Assembly (NCBI RefSeq): GCF_000685865.1
Contig: NZ_JMKS01000003.1
Span: 558,001 to 622,000, forward strand
Direction: 5' to 3'
DNA: 64,000 nt
Source: Exiguobacterium antarcticum DSM 14480
GTDB lineage: Bacteria > Bacillota > Bacilli > Exiguobacteriales > Exiguobacteriaceae
Made by a program: the position numbers and the translations under genes. The notes below the pieces were generated by a model. The model was not told where the DNA came from, made no database searches, and saw nothing but the letters and a program-made list of their open reading frames with translations. How positions within the stretch are numbered: position 1 is the stretch's first letter; every line of letters starts with the position of its first letter. This document shows, piece by piece, positions 9,182-17,270 of the stretch.

Positions 9182-9277
9182 ATGAAAAAAAGCCCGATGT
9201 GAGCGATTCTGATATGCTCCCACAAAAGTAGACAGTTGAAATAACAAAACTGTCTACTTTTGAAGGGAGCTTTTTCT

Positions 9278-9955
9278 ATGGCCACATCTAAATTTTTGCT
9301 TGATGAAAAAATACACATCATACAGATGTACGATAACGGAACATATACGTTAAAGGAGATTGCGTCGCTCTTCGAGCTTTCACTCGATACGTTGAATACT
9401 TGGCGAAGACGATACCGTCACGGTGGTGCCTCAGCTCTAAGTAATAGAACGGGATGGACACGCTATTCAGAAGAACTGAAAACACAGGCCGTACGCGCAG
9501 TGCTAGACCGTGAGGAATCACTCAGGAGTGCCACGCTAAGATTCGGCATCTCGAGTAAGAGCGTGCTTCAAAGATGGATTAGCCAGTATACTGGTCATAG
9601 TACTCAAGGGAAACCGTTGAAGGAGCGATTCACTATGACCAAAGCAAGAAAAACAACATTCGAAGAGCGCGTCGAGGCAGTTATGGACTGCATACAGAAC
9701 GGGAAAGACTATCAACACACCATGAAGACCCATCGGGTCTCGTATCAACAAATCTACAGCTGGGTAAGGAAGTTCGAGAAAGACGGGATAGACGCACTGT
9801 TGGACCGCCGGGGACGTCGGAAACCGAAGGAAGAATTGACCGCTGGAGAACGTTTCACTATTGAAATGAAACAACTCGAGAAAGAAAATGAGCGTCTGCG
9901 AATGGAGAACGCTTTCCTAAAAAAGTTAGAGGAGATCGAGAGGAGGTCACGTTAA
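9278..9955 (+). CDS. IS3-family transposase OrfA (two helix-turn-helix domains)
   Basis: 225 residues from the ATG at 9278, with GAAGGGAG upstream. There are two tandem helix-turn-helix units: residues about 8-55 (LKEIASLFELSLDTLNTWRR) and about 125-170 (HRVSYQQIYSWVRKFEKDG). A C-terminal coiled coil follows (KQLEKENERLRMENAFLKKL), which in IS3 elements mediates oligomerisation. It binds the terminal repeats. Near its end, CTA AAA AAG provides an A_AAA_AAG slippery site for -1 frameshifting into orfB. Confidence 0.9.
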   Translation: MATSKFLLDEKIHIIQMYDNGTYTLKEIASLFELSLDTLNTWRRRYRHGGASALSNRTGWTRYSEELKTQAVRAVLDREESLRSATLRFGISSKSVLQRWISQYTGHSTQGKPLKERFTMTKARKTTFEERVEAVMDCIQNGKDYQHTMKTHRVSYQQIYSWVRKFEKDGIDALLDRRGRRKPKEELTAGERFTIEMKQLEKENERLRMENAFLKKLEEIERRSR

Positions 9956-10833
9956 GCCAAGTTCGTAATCGAGATAAATACGAGGCGATCCAGTCATTCG
10001 CAGCGCAATTCGGTTATCCCATCGTAGCCTTATGTGACCTTGCGGGTATCTCGCGTGCAGCTTACTATAAATGGTTACATCGTGTACCGACGGTACGGGA
10101 GACCGAGAACACACGGATCATCGAAGAGATGTGCCAGATTCACTATTCGGTGAACGGAATTTACGGATACCGCCGAATGACACTGAACCTGAAACGTCGC
10201 TTTGGCAGAAACGTCAACTCGAAGCGAATCCGTCGCTTGATGGGCGTTGCCCGAATCTACTGTGTCATCCGTCGAAAGCGTCCCAAATATATGCGCCACC
10301 TTCCTCAACAGACGACAGAGAATATCCTGAATCGTGATTTCCATGCGGCGGGACCGAATCAGAAATGGGTAACGGATGTCACGGAACTGAAGTATGGCGC
10401 ATCCCAAAAGGCGTATCTAAGTGCCATTCTAGACCTGTACGACGGATCCATTCGTTCGTTTGTCATCGGTCATTCGAATAACAATCAACTCGTGTTCGAT
10501 ACGCTTGAACGCGCCCTTCAGGGCGCACCAGAAAGCCAACCACTTCTACATAGCGATCGTGGGTTTCAATATACGTCGCATGCTTTCCGTCGAATGACGA
10601 AAGCAGCAGGCATTACACAAAGTATGTCTCGTGTCGGTAAATGCATCGATAATGGTCCGATGGAATCGTTCTGGGGCGCATTGAAGTGTGAGAGTTATTA
10701 TCTACATAAGTTTGAGGAGTTCGACGAACTCTGTCATGCGATTCAGCAATACATTCGATTCTATAACGAAGAACGATACCAAGAACGACTAAACGGCTTG
10801 AGTCCGCTGGAATTCAGGGCTCAAGCCGTTTAA
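9925..10833 (+). CDS. IS3-family transposase OrfB (DDE integrase domain), made by -1 frameshift
   Basis: About 302 residues in the -1 frame relative to orfA. The frame has no ATG, GTG or TTG between the slippery site (9919-9925) and an internal ATG at 10129. That ATG falls after the conserved HTH_21-like part (SRAAYYKWL), so expression as an OrfAB fusion is expected. The DDE catalytic residues sit in WVTDVTELKY, LHSDRGFQYTS and MESFWGALKCE. It carries out the strand transfer steps of transposition. The reading frame is intact. Confidence 0.88.
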   Translation, partial: VRGDREEVTLSQVRNRDKYEAIQSFAAQFGYPIVALCDLAGISRAAYYKWLHRVPTVRETENTRIIEEMCQIHYSVNGIYGYRRMTLNLKRRFGRNVNSKRIRRLMGVARIYCVIRRKRPKYMRHLPQQTTENILNRDFHAAGPNQKWVTDVTELKYGASQKAYLSAILDLYDGSIRSFVIGHSNNNQLVFDTLERALQGAPESQPLLHSDRGFQYTSHAFRRMTKAAGITQSMSRVGKCIDNGPMESFWGALKCESYYLHKFEEFDELCHAIQQYIRFYNEERYQERLNGLSPLEFRAQAV

Positions 10834-10915
10834 AAGATTTTTATTATTTCGCCTGTCTACTTGACGGGGAGCAGTTCATTTGGCTCCCATCGGGTGTTTC
10901 GGTATTCCATCTTGA

Positions 10916-11431
10916 TCAACGTGGGTTGTCATTACGTTCGTAGATCGGGTTCATATATTCTGTAGTAGAATACAGGCGCGGTACGACGACATACAATATG
11001 ACAGCTGGTACAGCAATCAATAATAACATCAGTAACATCGGTAACCAGTAGACGACTTTTTGTTTCAAGTTATCTGAGTTGCTATCGATGTATTCTTTGA
11101 CACCATCGATTTTAGCAGCATCTGCACTCGTAAGTAATTTGCCACTGTCTGCGTTAAAGAAATGGATTTCACGTTTGATCGTAATAAAGATTCCGTCACG
11201 AACTGTTTCGATTACAGCGATACCGCCGATAACCTGTTCACCTTTTTCACCAGTGAACGTTTTTGGATCTTCAATCTCAACAGATCCTTTTTTATAATCG
11301 TAATGTGTACTCTTCAATTCCTCGTCAAGTGCTTTTTGCATAGATGACGTATCAATCGCAGCGAATACCGATTGCCCGATACTCAATGCGAGAAAGAGTG
11401 CCGTTACGAAGGCTAAGCTTTTTTGCCACAT
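10916..11431 (-). CDS. Exported, C-terminally membrane-anchored protein of unknown function
   Basis: 171 residues. The N-terminus MWQKSLAFVTALFLALSIG followed by QSVFA is a Sec signal peptide with probable cleavage after VFA. An extracytoplasmic domain of about 100 residues follows, and then a hydrophobic helix WLPMLLMLLLIAVPAVILYV with a short polar tail. I do not recognise the family. The ATG at 11431 is chosen because AAAGGGGG lies eight bases upstream; a TTG two codons earlier is too close. Its natural terminator appears to be disrupted by the adjacent IS3 element. Confidence 0.65.
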   Translation of the reverse strand: MWQKSLAFVTALFLALSIGQSVFAAIDTSSMQKALDEELKSTHYDYKKGSVEIEDPKTFTGEKGEQVIGGIAVIETVRDGIFITIKREIHFFNADSGKLLTSADAAKIDGVKEYIDSNSDNLKQKVVYWLPMLLMLLLIAVPAVILYVVVPRLYSTTEYMNPIYERNDNPR

Positions 11432-11547
11432 CCCCAATTTCCCCCTTTACCTGTAAATACAAGTTCTTCAGTCAACAACATTGTACCAATTAATAAGAAA
11501 AAAGTGTGAAAGAAATGCTAGGAAAATAAGAAAACTTTTTGTCCAAA

Positions 11548-12189
11548 TTAATTAGTGTACGTCGCTTCCATCCGATAAATCGGTTGTCCAAGCGCTGAGA
11601 AGCGTTCTTCGTATTCGGTTCTGACGTTATTTTCCGGCTCATTGGCGTGCAAATCAAGCGACATCCAATCGAACGTCATCCCGTAAGCAGACATCGTCAT
11701 CAGACTGGATTCAAATAATTTCCGGTTATCCGTCTTAAAGTGAATCTGCCCGTTCTTCGGTAAAATCTCTTCGTATGTCGCTAAAAAGGTCTTGTATGTC
11801 AATCGTCGTTTCGCATGACGTGACTTTGGCCAAGGATCAGAGAAGTTCAGATAAACACGTGCAACTTCTCCTTCTTTAAAGAAGTCACGCAAATCTTTGG
11901 CGTCCACAGTAAGGACACGGACATTTTCAAGTGGTTCTTCGACCATCTTCTGAACGATTGTGACCGCAACACTCTCGAATAACTCGATAGCGATGAAGTT
12001 GACATCCGGATACTGTTTTGCCATCCCGGTGATGAAGGCTCCTTTACCCGAACCGACTTCGATGAAGATCGGATTCGTATTCTTAAATTCGCTTGACCAG
12101 TTCCCTTTTAAAGTTGACGGGTCTGCTATATAGATGGAGGATTGCTCTTTCATATAATCCAGTGCCCATGGCTTGTGGCGTAAACGCAT
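11548..12189 (-). CDS. trmB: tRNA (guanine-N7-)-methyltransferase TrmB
   Basis: 213 residues, the normal length. It methylates G46 in the variable loop of tRNAs using S-adenosylmethionine. It starts with the diagnostic MRLRHKPWA. The SAM-binding loop is FIEVGSGKGAFI at about residue 42, and the catalytic/tRNA-binding block is LNFSDPWPKSRHAKRRL. Later TDNRKLFE and TEYEERF are TrmB motifs. The ATG at 12189 has GAAAGGA upstream; the longer ORF start is not family-like. In B. subtilis it neighbours ytmP and amyX, which here lie 4 kb away beyond inserted genes. Confidence 0.95.
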   Translation of the reverse strand: MRLRHKPWALDYMKEQSSIYIADPSTLKGNWSSEFKNTNPIFIEVGSGKGAFITGMAKQYPDVNFIAIELFESVAVTIVQKMVEEPLENVRVLTVDAKDLRDFFKEGEVARVYLNFSDPWPKSRHAKRRLTYKTFLATYEEILPKNGQIHFKTDNRKLFESSLMTMSAYGMTFDWMSLDLHANEPENNVRTEYEERFSALGQPIYRMEATYTN

Positions 12190-12301
12190 ACTGCTCATCC
12201 TTTCGATTCTTAAATTATCCGCAGATAAGTTTATCATGATTCGGGTAAATATATAAGATGTTCTTCCGACTCTCAAAAAAGAATGTTCAGCAGATCGTCA
12301 C

Positions 12302-12330
12302 TTGAGAATTAGTGAGCAATCTACTACACT
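12302..12330 (+). promoter_or_regulatory. Putative sigma-A promoter for the CydS-like microprotein
   Basis: TTGAGA, 17 bases, TACACT. It lies about 40 bases upstream of a strong AAAGGAGG ribosome-binding site. Confidence 0.5.
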
Positions 12331-12369
12331 GGCAGTACAAAGGTTTTTCACTAAAAGGAGGTTTTACTG

Positions 12370-12471
12370 TTGGATGACTTCTTAATTACTTGGGCTTCCC
12401 CGATCGTCCTCGTCATGGGTGTAACTGCCCTTTTCGTCTGGGCAACGTTTGGTAAAGTCAACGCGGAATAA
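12370..12471 (+). CDS. CydS-like microprotein (33 residues)
   Basis: An unlisted small ORF, TTG to TAA. It encodes MDDFLITWASPIVLVMGVTA followed by LFVWATFGKVNAE. AAAGGAGG sits eight bases before the TTG, a promoter lies upstream and a perfect terminator downstream, so this is a complete transcription unit. The single membrane helix, the FLI-x-x-A-x-PIV start and the acidic C-terminus resemble CydS, the 33-residue third subunit of Geobacillus cytochrome bd oxidase. No cydA or cydB is in the window, so membership in a bd oxidase complex is inferred. It could be another single-helix membrane peptide. Confidence 0.55.
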   Translation: MDDFLITWASPIVLVMGVTALFVWATFGKVNAE

Positions 12472-12481
12472 TCGTTAAGTC

Positions 12482-12516
12482 AAGACATCTTGTGTTCATC
12501 ACAAGGTGTCTTTTTT
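12482..12516 (+). terminator. Intrinsic terminator after the CydS-like gene
   Basis: AAGACATCTTGTG and CACAAGGTGTCTT (one G-T pair) are followed by TTTTT. Confidence 0.9.
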
Positions 12517-12534
12517 ACTTTCTGAACGATTCAC

Positions 12535-12563
12535 TTGGTTTATCACAAAAACAGATGTATACT
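12535..12563 (+). promoter_or_regulatory. Putative sigma-A promoter for alsSD
   Basis: TTGGTT, 17 bases, TATACT, giving a leader of about 60 bases before alsS. No alsR-type regulator gene is nearby. Confidence 0.5.
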
Positions 12564-12632
12564 TCTTACGAAACAGTTTTTTAATTACAGCTATCAAATA
12601 GCCCAAAACACTGGTATAAAAGGAGAATTGTA

Positions 12633-14327
12633 ATGGATAAAAAACAAAACAGAGAAAAAGATATTTTAGTACAGAAGAAAACAGGAGCCGATTTAGTCGT
12701 CGACACCCTGATTGAACAAGGGGTCGACTATATCTTTGGGATTCCGGGTGCGAAGATTGACTCCGTGTTCAACGTCCTTCAGGACCGTGGTCCAGAACTG
12801 ATTGTCGCACGCCACGAACAAAATGCCGCGTTCATGGCTCAAGCCATCGGTCGTTTAACGGATAAACCGGGTGTTGTGCTTGTCACATCCGGCCCCGGTG
12901 CTTCGAATCTCGCGACCGGTCTCGTCACAGCCAACTCGGAAGGTGACCCGGTCGTCGCCATCGCCGGTGCCGTGACACGTGCCGATCGTCTGAAACGGAC
13001 TCACCAATCGATGGACAATCAGGCCCTCTTCACACCAATCACGAACTTCAGCGCCGAAGTTCAAGATGCCGATAACATTCCAGAAGTCTTATCGAATGCT
13101 TTCCGGACTGCTGAAACGACGTCTGGTGCCGCTTTCGTCAGCATCCCGCAAGATGTGGGTCTAAGTGAATCGAACGTCACTTCCTTTAAAGCAGTCCCGA
13201 CACCAAAACTCGGGATCGCTCCAGAAGAGTGGGTCAACGAGACTGCGACGTTAATCGAACAGGCTAAGTTACCAGTGTTATTACTTGGTATGCGTTCCAG
13301 TCAACCACGTGTCGTCCAAGCGATCCGCGGGCTCTTACAACGGGTATCGATCCCTGTCGTCCAAACATTCCAGGCAGCCGGGACACTTTCGCGAGAACTC
13401 GAATCGAACTTCTATGGCCGCGTCGGTCTATTCCGCAACCAACCAGGGGATGCCTTGTTAGCAGAAGCTGATCTTGTCTTAGCGATCGGATATGATCCCA
13501 TCGGCTATGATCCGAAGTTCTGGAATCAACCTTCGCACGATCGGACTTTGATCCACCTCGATCAGATGCGTGCTGAAATCGATCACTTCTATCGTCCGGA
13601 CCGGGAACTTGTCGGTGATGTCGCCGCAACGATCAACGCCTTATCTGACCGTTTGAATCCACTGACCCTCCCGACGAGTTCAACGGAGTTCTTGCGTGGT
13701 CTTCAACAACGGCTAGAGGAACGGGATATTCCACCAATCGTCAAAGACTCTCCCTTGACACATCCACTCTATTTCATGAAAACGTTACGGGAACAAATCG
13801 CTGACGATGTGACCGTTACCGTCGATGTCGGGTCTCACTATATTTGGATGGCTCGCCATTTCCGTTCGTATGAGCCACGCCATCTTTTATTCAGTAACGG
13901 CATGCAGACGCTTGGCGTCGCCTTACCTTGGGCAATTGCCGCAACGCTCGTTCGTCCTGGTAAAAAAGCCGTCTCGATTTCTGGTGATGGCGGGTTCCTT
14001 TTCTCCGCGATGGAGCTCGAAACTGCCGTCCGCCTGAATGCACCACTCGTTCATTTCGTTTGGCGTGACAGTGGTTTTGATATGGTCGCTTTCCAACAGG
14101 AAATGAAATACAACCGGAAATCGGGCACATCGTTCGGTGAAGTCGATCTTGTGAAATACGCTGAAAGTTTTGGTGCCAAAGGACTCCGCGTCAACCATCC
14201 ATCGGAACTTGTCTCCGTCATGGAAGAAGCGTGGAAGACGGAAGGTCCCGTCATCGTCGACGTTCCGATTGACTACAGTGATAACATCACGCTCGGTAAA
14301 GAAGTACACTTAGATCAACTTAACTGA
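12633..14327 (+). CDS. alsS: Acetolactate synthase, catabolic (AlsS)
   Basis: 564 residues. A thiamine-diphosphate enzyme that joins two pyruvates to alpha-acetolactate with CO2 release. Visible features are the N-terminal [11 protein letters not shown] and [16 protein letters not shown] (the catalytic Glu that activates ThDP), then [13 protein letters not shown] and the [18 protein letters not shown] Mg-ThDP motif around residues 450-467. No FAD-dependent regulatory subunit follows. Instead alsD lies 15 bases downstream, which marks this as the catabolic acetoin pathway rather than branched-chain amino acid synthesis. Confidence 0.95.
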   Translation: MDKKQNREKDILVQKKTGADLVVDTLIEQGVDYIFGIPGAKIDSVFNVLQDRGPELIVARHEQNAAFMAQAIGRLTDKPGVVLVTSGPGASNLATGLVTANSEGDPVVAIAGAVTRADRLKRTHQSMDNQALFTPITNFSAEVQDADNIPEVLSNAFRTAETTSGAAFVSIPQDVGLSESNVTSFKAVPTPKLGIAPEEWVNETATLIEQAKLPVLLLGMRSSQPRVVQAIRGLLQRVSIPVVQTFQAAGTLSRELESNFYGRVGLFRNQPGDALLAEADLVLAIGYDPIGYDPKFWNQPSHDRTLIHLDQMRAEIDHFYRPDRELVGDVAATINALSDRLNPLTLPTSSTEFLRGLQQRLEERDIPPIVKDSPLTHPLYFMKTLREQIADDVTVTVDVGSHYIWMARHFRSYEPRHLLFSNGMQTLGVALPWAIAATLVRPGKKAVSISGDGGFLFSAMELETAVRLNAPLVHFVWRDSGFDMVAFQQEMKYNRKSGTSFGEVDLVKYAESFGAKGLRVNHPSELVSVMEEAWKTEGPVIVDVPIDYSDNITLGKEVHLDQLN

Positions 14328-14342
14328 TAGGGGCTGGAAACG

Positions 14343-15056
14343 ATGCAACACGATGATACGTTACTTCAAATTTCAACGATGATGGCGTTACTCGATGGTG
14401 TCTTTGAAAGCGAAACGAGTTATGCCTCTATTCTCGCAGGACACGATTTCGGTATCGGAACGTTCGATCATCTAGACGGTGAAATGATTGGTTTTGACGG
14501 AGCGTTTTACCAACTCCGTTCTGACGGCAGCGCCCGACCACTCGACCCGGAAACGACAACGCCGTTCTGTTCCCTCACCCGCTTCACTCCAGAACACTCG
14601 TTCCAAATGGATCAGGTGATGACGAAACACGCATTTGAACAGTGGTTGAGTGAACAACTCCATACCGTCAACAGTTTTTATGCGGTGCGGATCGACGGAA
14701 AGTTTTCTGAAGTCAAAACACGGACGGTCGCCCGACAAGAAAAACCGTTCCGACCGATCACAGAAGCCGTCGCGACACAAAGTGCCCGGACGTTCGAACA
14801 GATTGAAGGAACGTTAGCGGGTTACTTCACACCACGGTTCGGTCACGGCATCGCCGTCGCTGGGTATCACCTTCATTTCATCGACAAGGAGCGCAGCGGT
14901 GGTGGTCACGTCTTCGACTATACGGTCCAACATGTGACCGTGACATTTGAAGAAAAACCCCGTCTGGATTTACGTCTTCCGACGACAGTCGATTACCGGA
15001 CAGCCGATCTCGAAAGCCACGATATCGAACAAGAAATCAAAATCGCAGAAGGCTAA
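14343..15056 (+). CDS. alsD: Alpha-acetolactate decarboxylase (AlsD)
   Basis: 237 residues, standard length. It converts alpha-acetolactate to acetoin, completing the overflow/acid-stress pathway started by AlsS. Residues 15-45 carry the family N-terminal block (LLDGVFESETSYASILAGHD, FGIGTFDHLDGEMIGFDG). The zinc-binding histidines and Glu occur in the C-terminal half, in GYHLHFIDKERSGGGHVFDY. It is translated from a GGGGCTGG-type site close to the alsS stop. Its downstream terminator is interrupted by an IS3-family element. Confidence 0.95.
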   Translation: MQHDDTLLQISTMMALLDGVFESETSYASILAGHDFGIGTFDHLDGEMIGFDGAFYQLRSDGSARPLDPETTTPFCSLTRFTPEHSFQMDQVMTKHAFEQWLSEQLHTVNSFYAVRIDGKFSEVKTRTVARQEKPFRPITEAVATQSARTFEQIEGTLAGYFTPRFGHGIAVAGYHLHFIDKERSGGGHVFDYTVQHVTVTFEEKPRLDLRLPTTVDYRTADLESHDIEQEIKIAEG

Positions 15057-15111
15057 AAAACGTGTGGACTAGACTGACCTAGCAATATGAGACACATATA
15101 AAACACCTTGA

Positions 15112-15963
15112 TTAGGCTGCCAGTACACCGTATTTTTTAGGTGTCAGGTAGCCTAATTTTTCTTGGATTCGTTCTTCGTTATAGTAATTTAAGTAATTCA
15201 TAACTCGTTCATAGACCTCGTGGTCTCTTAGCGAATTGAATTTGACGTACTGGAACTCCTCGGACTTCAAATTTGAGTGGAACGATTCGATGACTGCGTT
15301 GTCCCAACAGTTTCCTCTACGAGACATGCTGCTTGTTAGATGGTTCTTCTGGACGAAATCTTGAAAGGCATATGACGTATAGACACTTCCTTGGTCTGAA
15401 TGAATGATGACCCCCTCGGGGTGGTTTCGATTCTCAAGCGCTACCTTTAACGTATCGATAACGAGAGGCGTTTGTTGGTGCTCGTATAATTTGTAGGCAA
15501 TGATCTCGTTATTGAATAAGTCCATGATGGTTGAAAGATATTTCGTCGTGCTGCCGTATTGGATATAGGTGATATCCGTCAACCACTTCTGATTCGGTTT
15601 ACTTGCTGTGAAGTCACGCTTGAGAAGATCAGGTGCCGTTATGATGCGCTCACCTTGAGACTTCCATCTTCGCTTGGGCTTGATCCGACATTGAAGATGG
15701 TGTTTTTGCATGATTTTCTGTACGGTATTCCGATTGACTTTTAATCGATAGATTTGCTGTAATAATGCCTTTATTTTCCGATGGCCATTCCGATACTTCG
15801 TCTGTTTACTTAGTTCGATGATGGCATTTTCTAGCACCGAAGGTGCTTCCACAGATCCTTTAATCCAACGGTAATAGTTTGCTCTTGGTACATTCAAAGC
15901 GCTAAGAATGGCGGTGATTGTATACTTTCCCCGAAGAAACTCTACAATTTTTATGACTATTTC
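15112..15963 (-). CDS. IS3-family transposase OrfB (DDE integrase domain), by -1 frameshift
   Basis: In frame from the slippery site G_AAA_AAG (15963-15969), giving a fusion segment of about 283 residues; a TTG at 15897 is the first conventional start. HTH_21-like region at the N-terminus (LNVPRANYYRW). Catalytic DDE residues in WLTDITYIQYG, IIHSDQGSVYTS and VIESFHSNLKSEEF. The C-terminal NYYNEERIQEKLGYLTP is typical of the family. The reading frame is intact, so the element is potentially active. Confidence 0.88.
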   Translation of the reverse strand, partial: EIVIKIVEFLRGKYTITAILSALNVPRANYYRWIKGSVEAPSVLENAIIELSKQTKYRNGHRKIKALLQQIYRLKVNRNTVQKIMQKHHLQCRIKPKRRWKSQGERIITAPDLLKRDFTASKPNQKWLTDITYIQYGSTTKYLSTIMDLFNNEIIAYKLYEHQQTPLVIDTLKVALENRNHPEGVIIHSDQGSVYTSYAFQDFVQKNHLTSSMSRRGNCWDNAVIESFHSNLKSEEFQYVKFNSLRDHEVYERVMNYLNYYNEERIQEKLGYLTPKKYGVLAA

Positions 15964-16274
15964 TTTTTCAACTCTCTTTCGATTTCCATGTACTTTTTTA
16001 AGATTTCGTTTTCCATCTTCAGATGAGACAGTTGTCGCTCTCTCTTGTCATCCTCACTCACAGAATCAGGACCATGCCCATAGCTATATTGTTTTCCAAT
16101 CGGCTGATCAAATCGATAATGTTGGTTAGAACGATACCATTTCATCCATGTTTTGATTTGAGATTCATTTTTGATCCCGTACTTCTCCATGATCTCTTTC
16201 GTCGTTAACTCACCACTCAGCTTATCTTTGACTACTGCCCATTTCAGTTCACTTGAATATACGTTTTTGCCCAT
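15957..16274 (-). CDS. IS3-family transposase OrfA
   Basis: 105 residues with one helix-turn-helix (LTTKEIMEKYGIKNESQIKTWMKWYR, residues about 20-45) and a C-terminal coiled coil (LSHLKMENEILKKYMEIERE). It ends in TTG AAA AAG AAA TAG, where a -1 slip on G_AAA_AAG continues into orfB. The start ATG at 16274 has AGGTG upstream within the inverted-repeat region. Confidence 0.88.
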   Translation of the reverse strand: MGKNVYSSELKWAVVKDKLSGELTTKEIMEKYGIKNESQIKTWMKWYRSNQHYRFDQPIGKQYSYGHGPDSVSEDDKRERQLSHLKMENEILKKYMEIERELKKK

Positions 16275-16415
16275 GCAAAAACACCTCCGATGTTAGTACT
16301 TTTTAAAAGTGTACCACTCCGAAGGTGTTTTATATTGTCTCAAAATTTTAGGTTAGCCCAGACACTTATTTCTGTGTCCACACGTTTTTTGTCGTCATTC
16401 GGCATAGGTCCGGCC

Positions 16416-17219
16416 TTATTCCCCCTGCTCAGTCTCAAGCAGTTGTTCTAGAAAAAGGTAACTATCTGTCGCATCGGGATGAGCCGTATCTTCATACCAA
16501 TAAATCGACAAGACCGCTTGTGCGACGACATACCAGTACATCCGTTGTTTGAGTTCAGCCGTCAATGGATGACCGTAACTCGCAAACCACTCCGGCCAGA
16601 ATTCCTCATCCACATAACTGTACAGCATCATCCCTAGATCATAGGCACGATCCGCAATGATGGCATCATCCCAGTCATTCAGATACAGATGACCGTCTGT
16701 CCCGACTAACCAATTATTATGATTCAGATCGGAGTGACAGACAACCTGCTCATCCGTTCTGACATACGGTAAACGCTCGGATAAATAGTCAATCGCCTGT
16801 TCAATCAGTTCAGGTTGCTTAAGTTCAGTTGGTTGAAAATACAAACGGCATTGCCGTAACAGCTCATCTGGTTCGATCGGACGTTGGTCCAGCTGTTGCA
16901 ACATGAATAACAATTCTTTCGAATCGTGGATTTTCCCAAGCAGGCGTGCCACTTCCGGCCGTTCCATCATTTCCGGTTCTAATTCTTGACCTTCGATGAA
17001 CTGTTGCGCGCTGATGACATCCCCGCTATAAATCCGTTTTGTCCAAAGCAGTTTTGGTACGATCCCATCCGCAGATAAAATCGCCAGGAATGGCGATGAA
17101 TTTCGTTTTAAAAAAAGTTTCGACTGACCGGTCGAAGCAATGTACGCTTCTCCCGTAATTCCACCTGCTGGCGTAAGGGTCCAGCCTTCGCCAAGCGCAT
17201 CTAAAATATCTAATTCCAT
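16416..17219 (-). CDS. ytmP: Aminoglycoside-phosphotransferase-like kinase YtmP
   Basis: 267 residues, APH/choline-kinase fold. The catalytic loop is VVCHSDLNHNNWLV at about residues 155-168, and the metal-binding motif is LYLNDWDDAIIADRAYDLG. N-terminal SKLFLKRNSSPFLAIL supplies the ATP-binding lysine. The substrate is unknown; no resistance function is implied, and this is the conserved Bacilli ytmP locus next to amyX. The ribosome-binding site is weak (GAGCGGA). Its shared terminator with alsD has been opened by an IS3 element, so transcription may now run into the element. Confidence 0.85.
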   Translation of the reverse strand: MELDILDALGEGWTLTPAGGITGEAYIASTGQSKLFLKRNSSPFLAILSADGIVPKLLWTKRIYSGDVISAQQFIEGQELEPEMMERPEVARLLGKIHDSKELLFMLQQLDQRPIEPDELLRQCRLYFQPTELKQPELIEQAIDYLSERLPYVRTDEQVVCHSDLNHNNWLVGTDGHLYLNDWDDAIIADRAYDLGMMLYSYVDEEFWPEWFASYGHPLTAELKQRMYWYVVAQAVLSIYWYEDTAHPDATDSYLFLEQLLETEQGE

Positions 17220-17270
17220 TATAATCCGCTCAACTTTTTAGTAGATTTGCCTTAAGGCACAATGCTTATC

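Larger units (their letters stand above)
9215..10873 (+). mobile_element. IS3-family insertion sequence (about 1.66 kb)
   Basis: The terminal inverted repeats are TGCTCCCACAAAAGTAGACAG on the left and, as reverse complement on the right, TGCTCCCCGTCAAGTAGACAG. They match at 17 of 21 positions and end in the TG...CA typical of IS3-family elements. Inside are orfA and orfB in overlapping frames with a slippery heptamer. No target duplication is visible: the flanks are ATA and GTT. The element looks intact, with no stop codons or frame damage apart from the programmed shift. Confidence 0.9.
9187..10902. other. Terminator hairpin split by an IS3-family element
   Basis: The left flank reads AAAAGCCCGATGTGAGC (about 9187-9204). 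The right flank reads GGCTCCCATCGGGTGTTT (about 10883-10900). Without the intervening element these arms pair (CCCGATG with CATCGGG, GAGC with GCTC, one mismatch). With the A-run on the left they would make a terminator for the minus-strand gene at 10916-11431, and weakly for the plus-strand DUF1304 gene. The insertion lies in the loop. Confidence 0.65.
15070..16360 (-). mobile_element. IS3-family insertion sequence (1,291 bp) with 3-bp target duplication
   Basis: The ends are imperfect inverted repeats: TAGACTGACCTA ... TGAGACA ... ATAAAACACCTT on the left, and TGGGCTAACCTA ... TGAGACA ... ATAAAACACCTT as reverse complement on the right. GAC directly precedes (15067-15069) and follows (16361-16363) the element, as expected for a 3-bp duplication. 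It holds orfA and orfB on the minus strand. It is distinct from the IS3 element at 9.2 kb in ends and protein sequence. Confidence 0.92.
15055..16390. other. Terminator hairpin split by a second IS3-family element
   Basis: The left arm AAAAAACGTGTGGAC (15055-15069) is the exact complement of GTCCACACGTTTTTT at 16376-16390. Removing the element and one copy of the GAC duplication restores a 17-bp perfect stem, AAAAAACGTGTGGACAC, with loop TTATTTCT. It would be a strong bidirectional terminator for alsD and ytmP. The insertion point is in the stem two bases from the loop. Confidence 0.85.

Noticed and set aside
12633-14327. Considered annotating alsS as biosynthetic IlvB
   Set aside because: No ilvN-type regulatory subunit follows, and alsD is directly downstream, so the catabolic enzyme is the better call.
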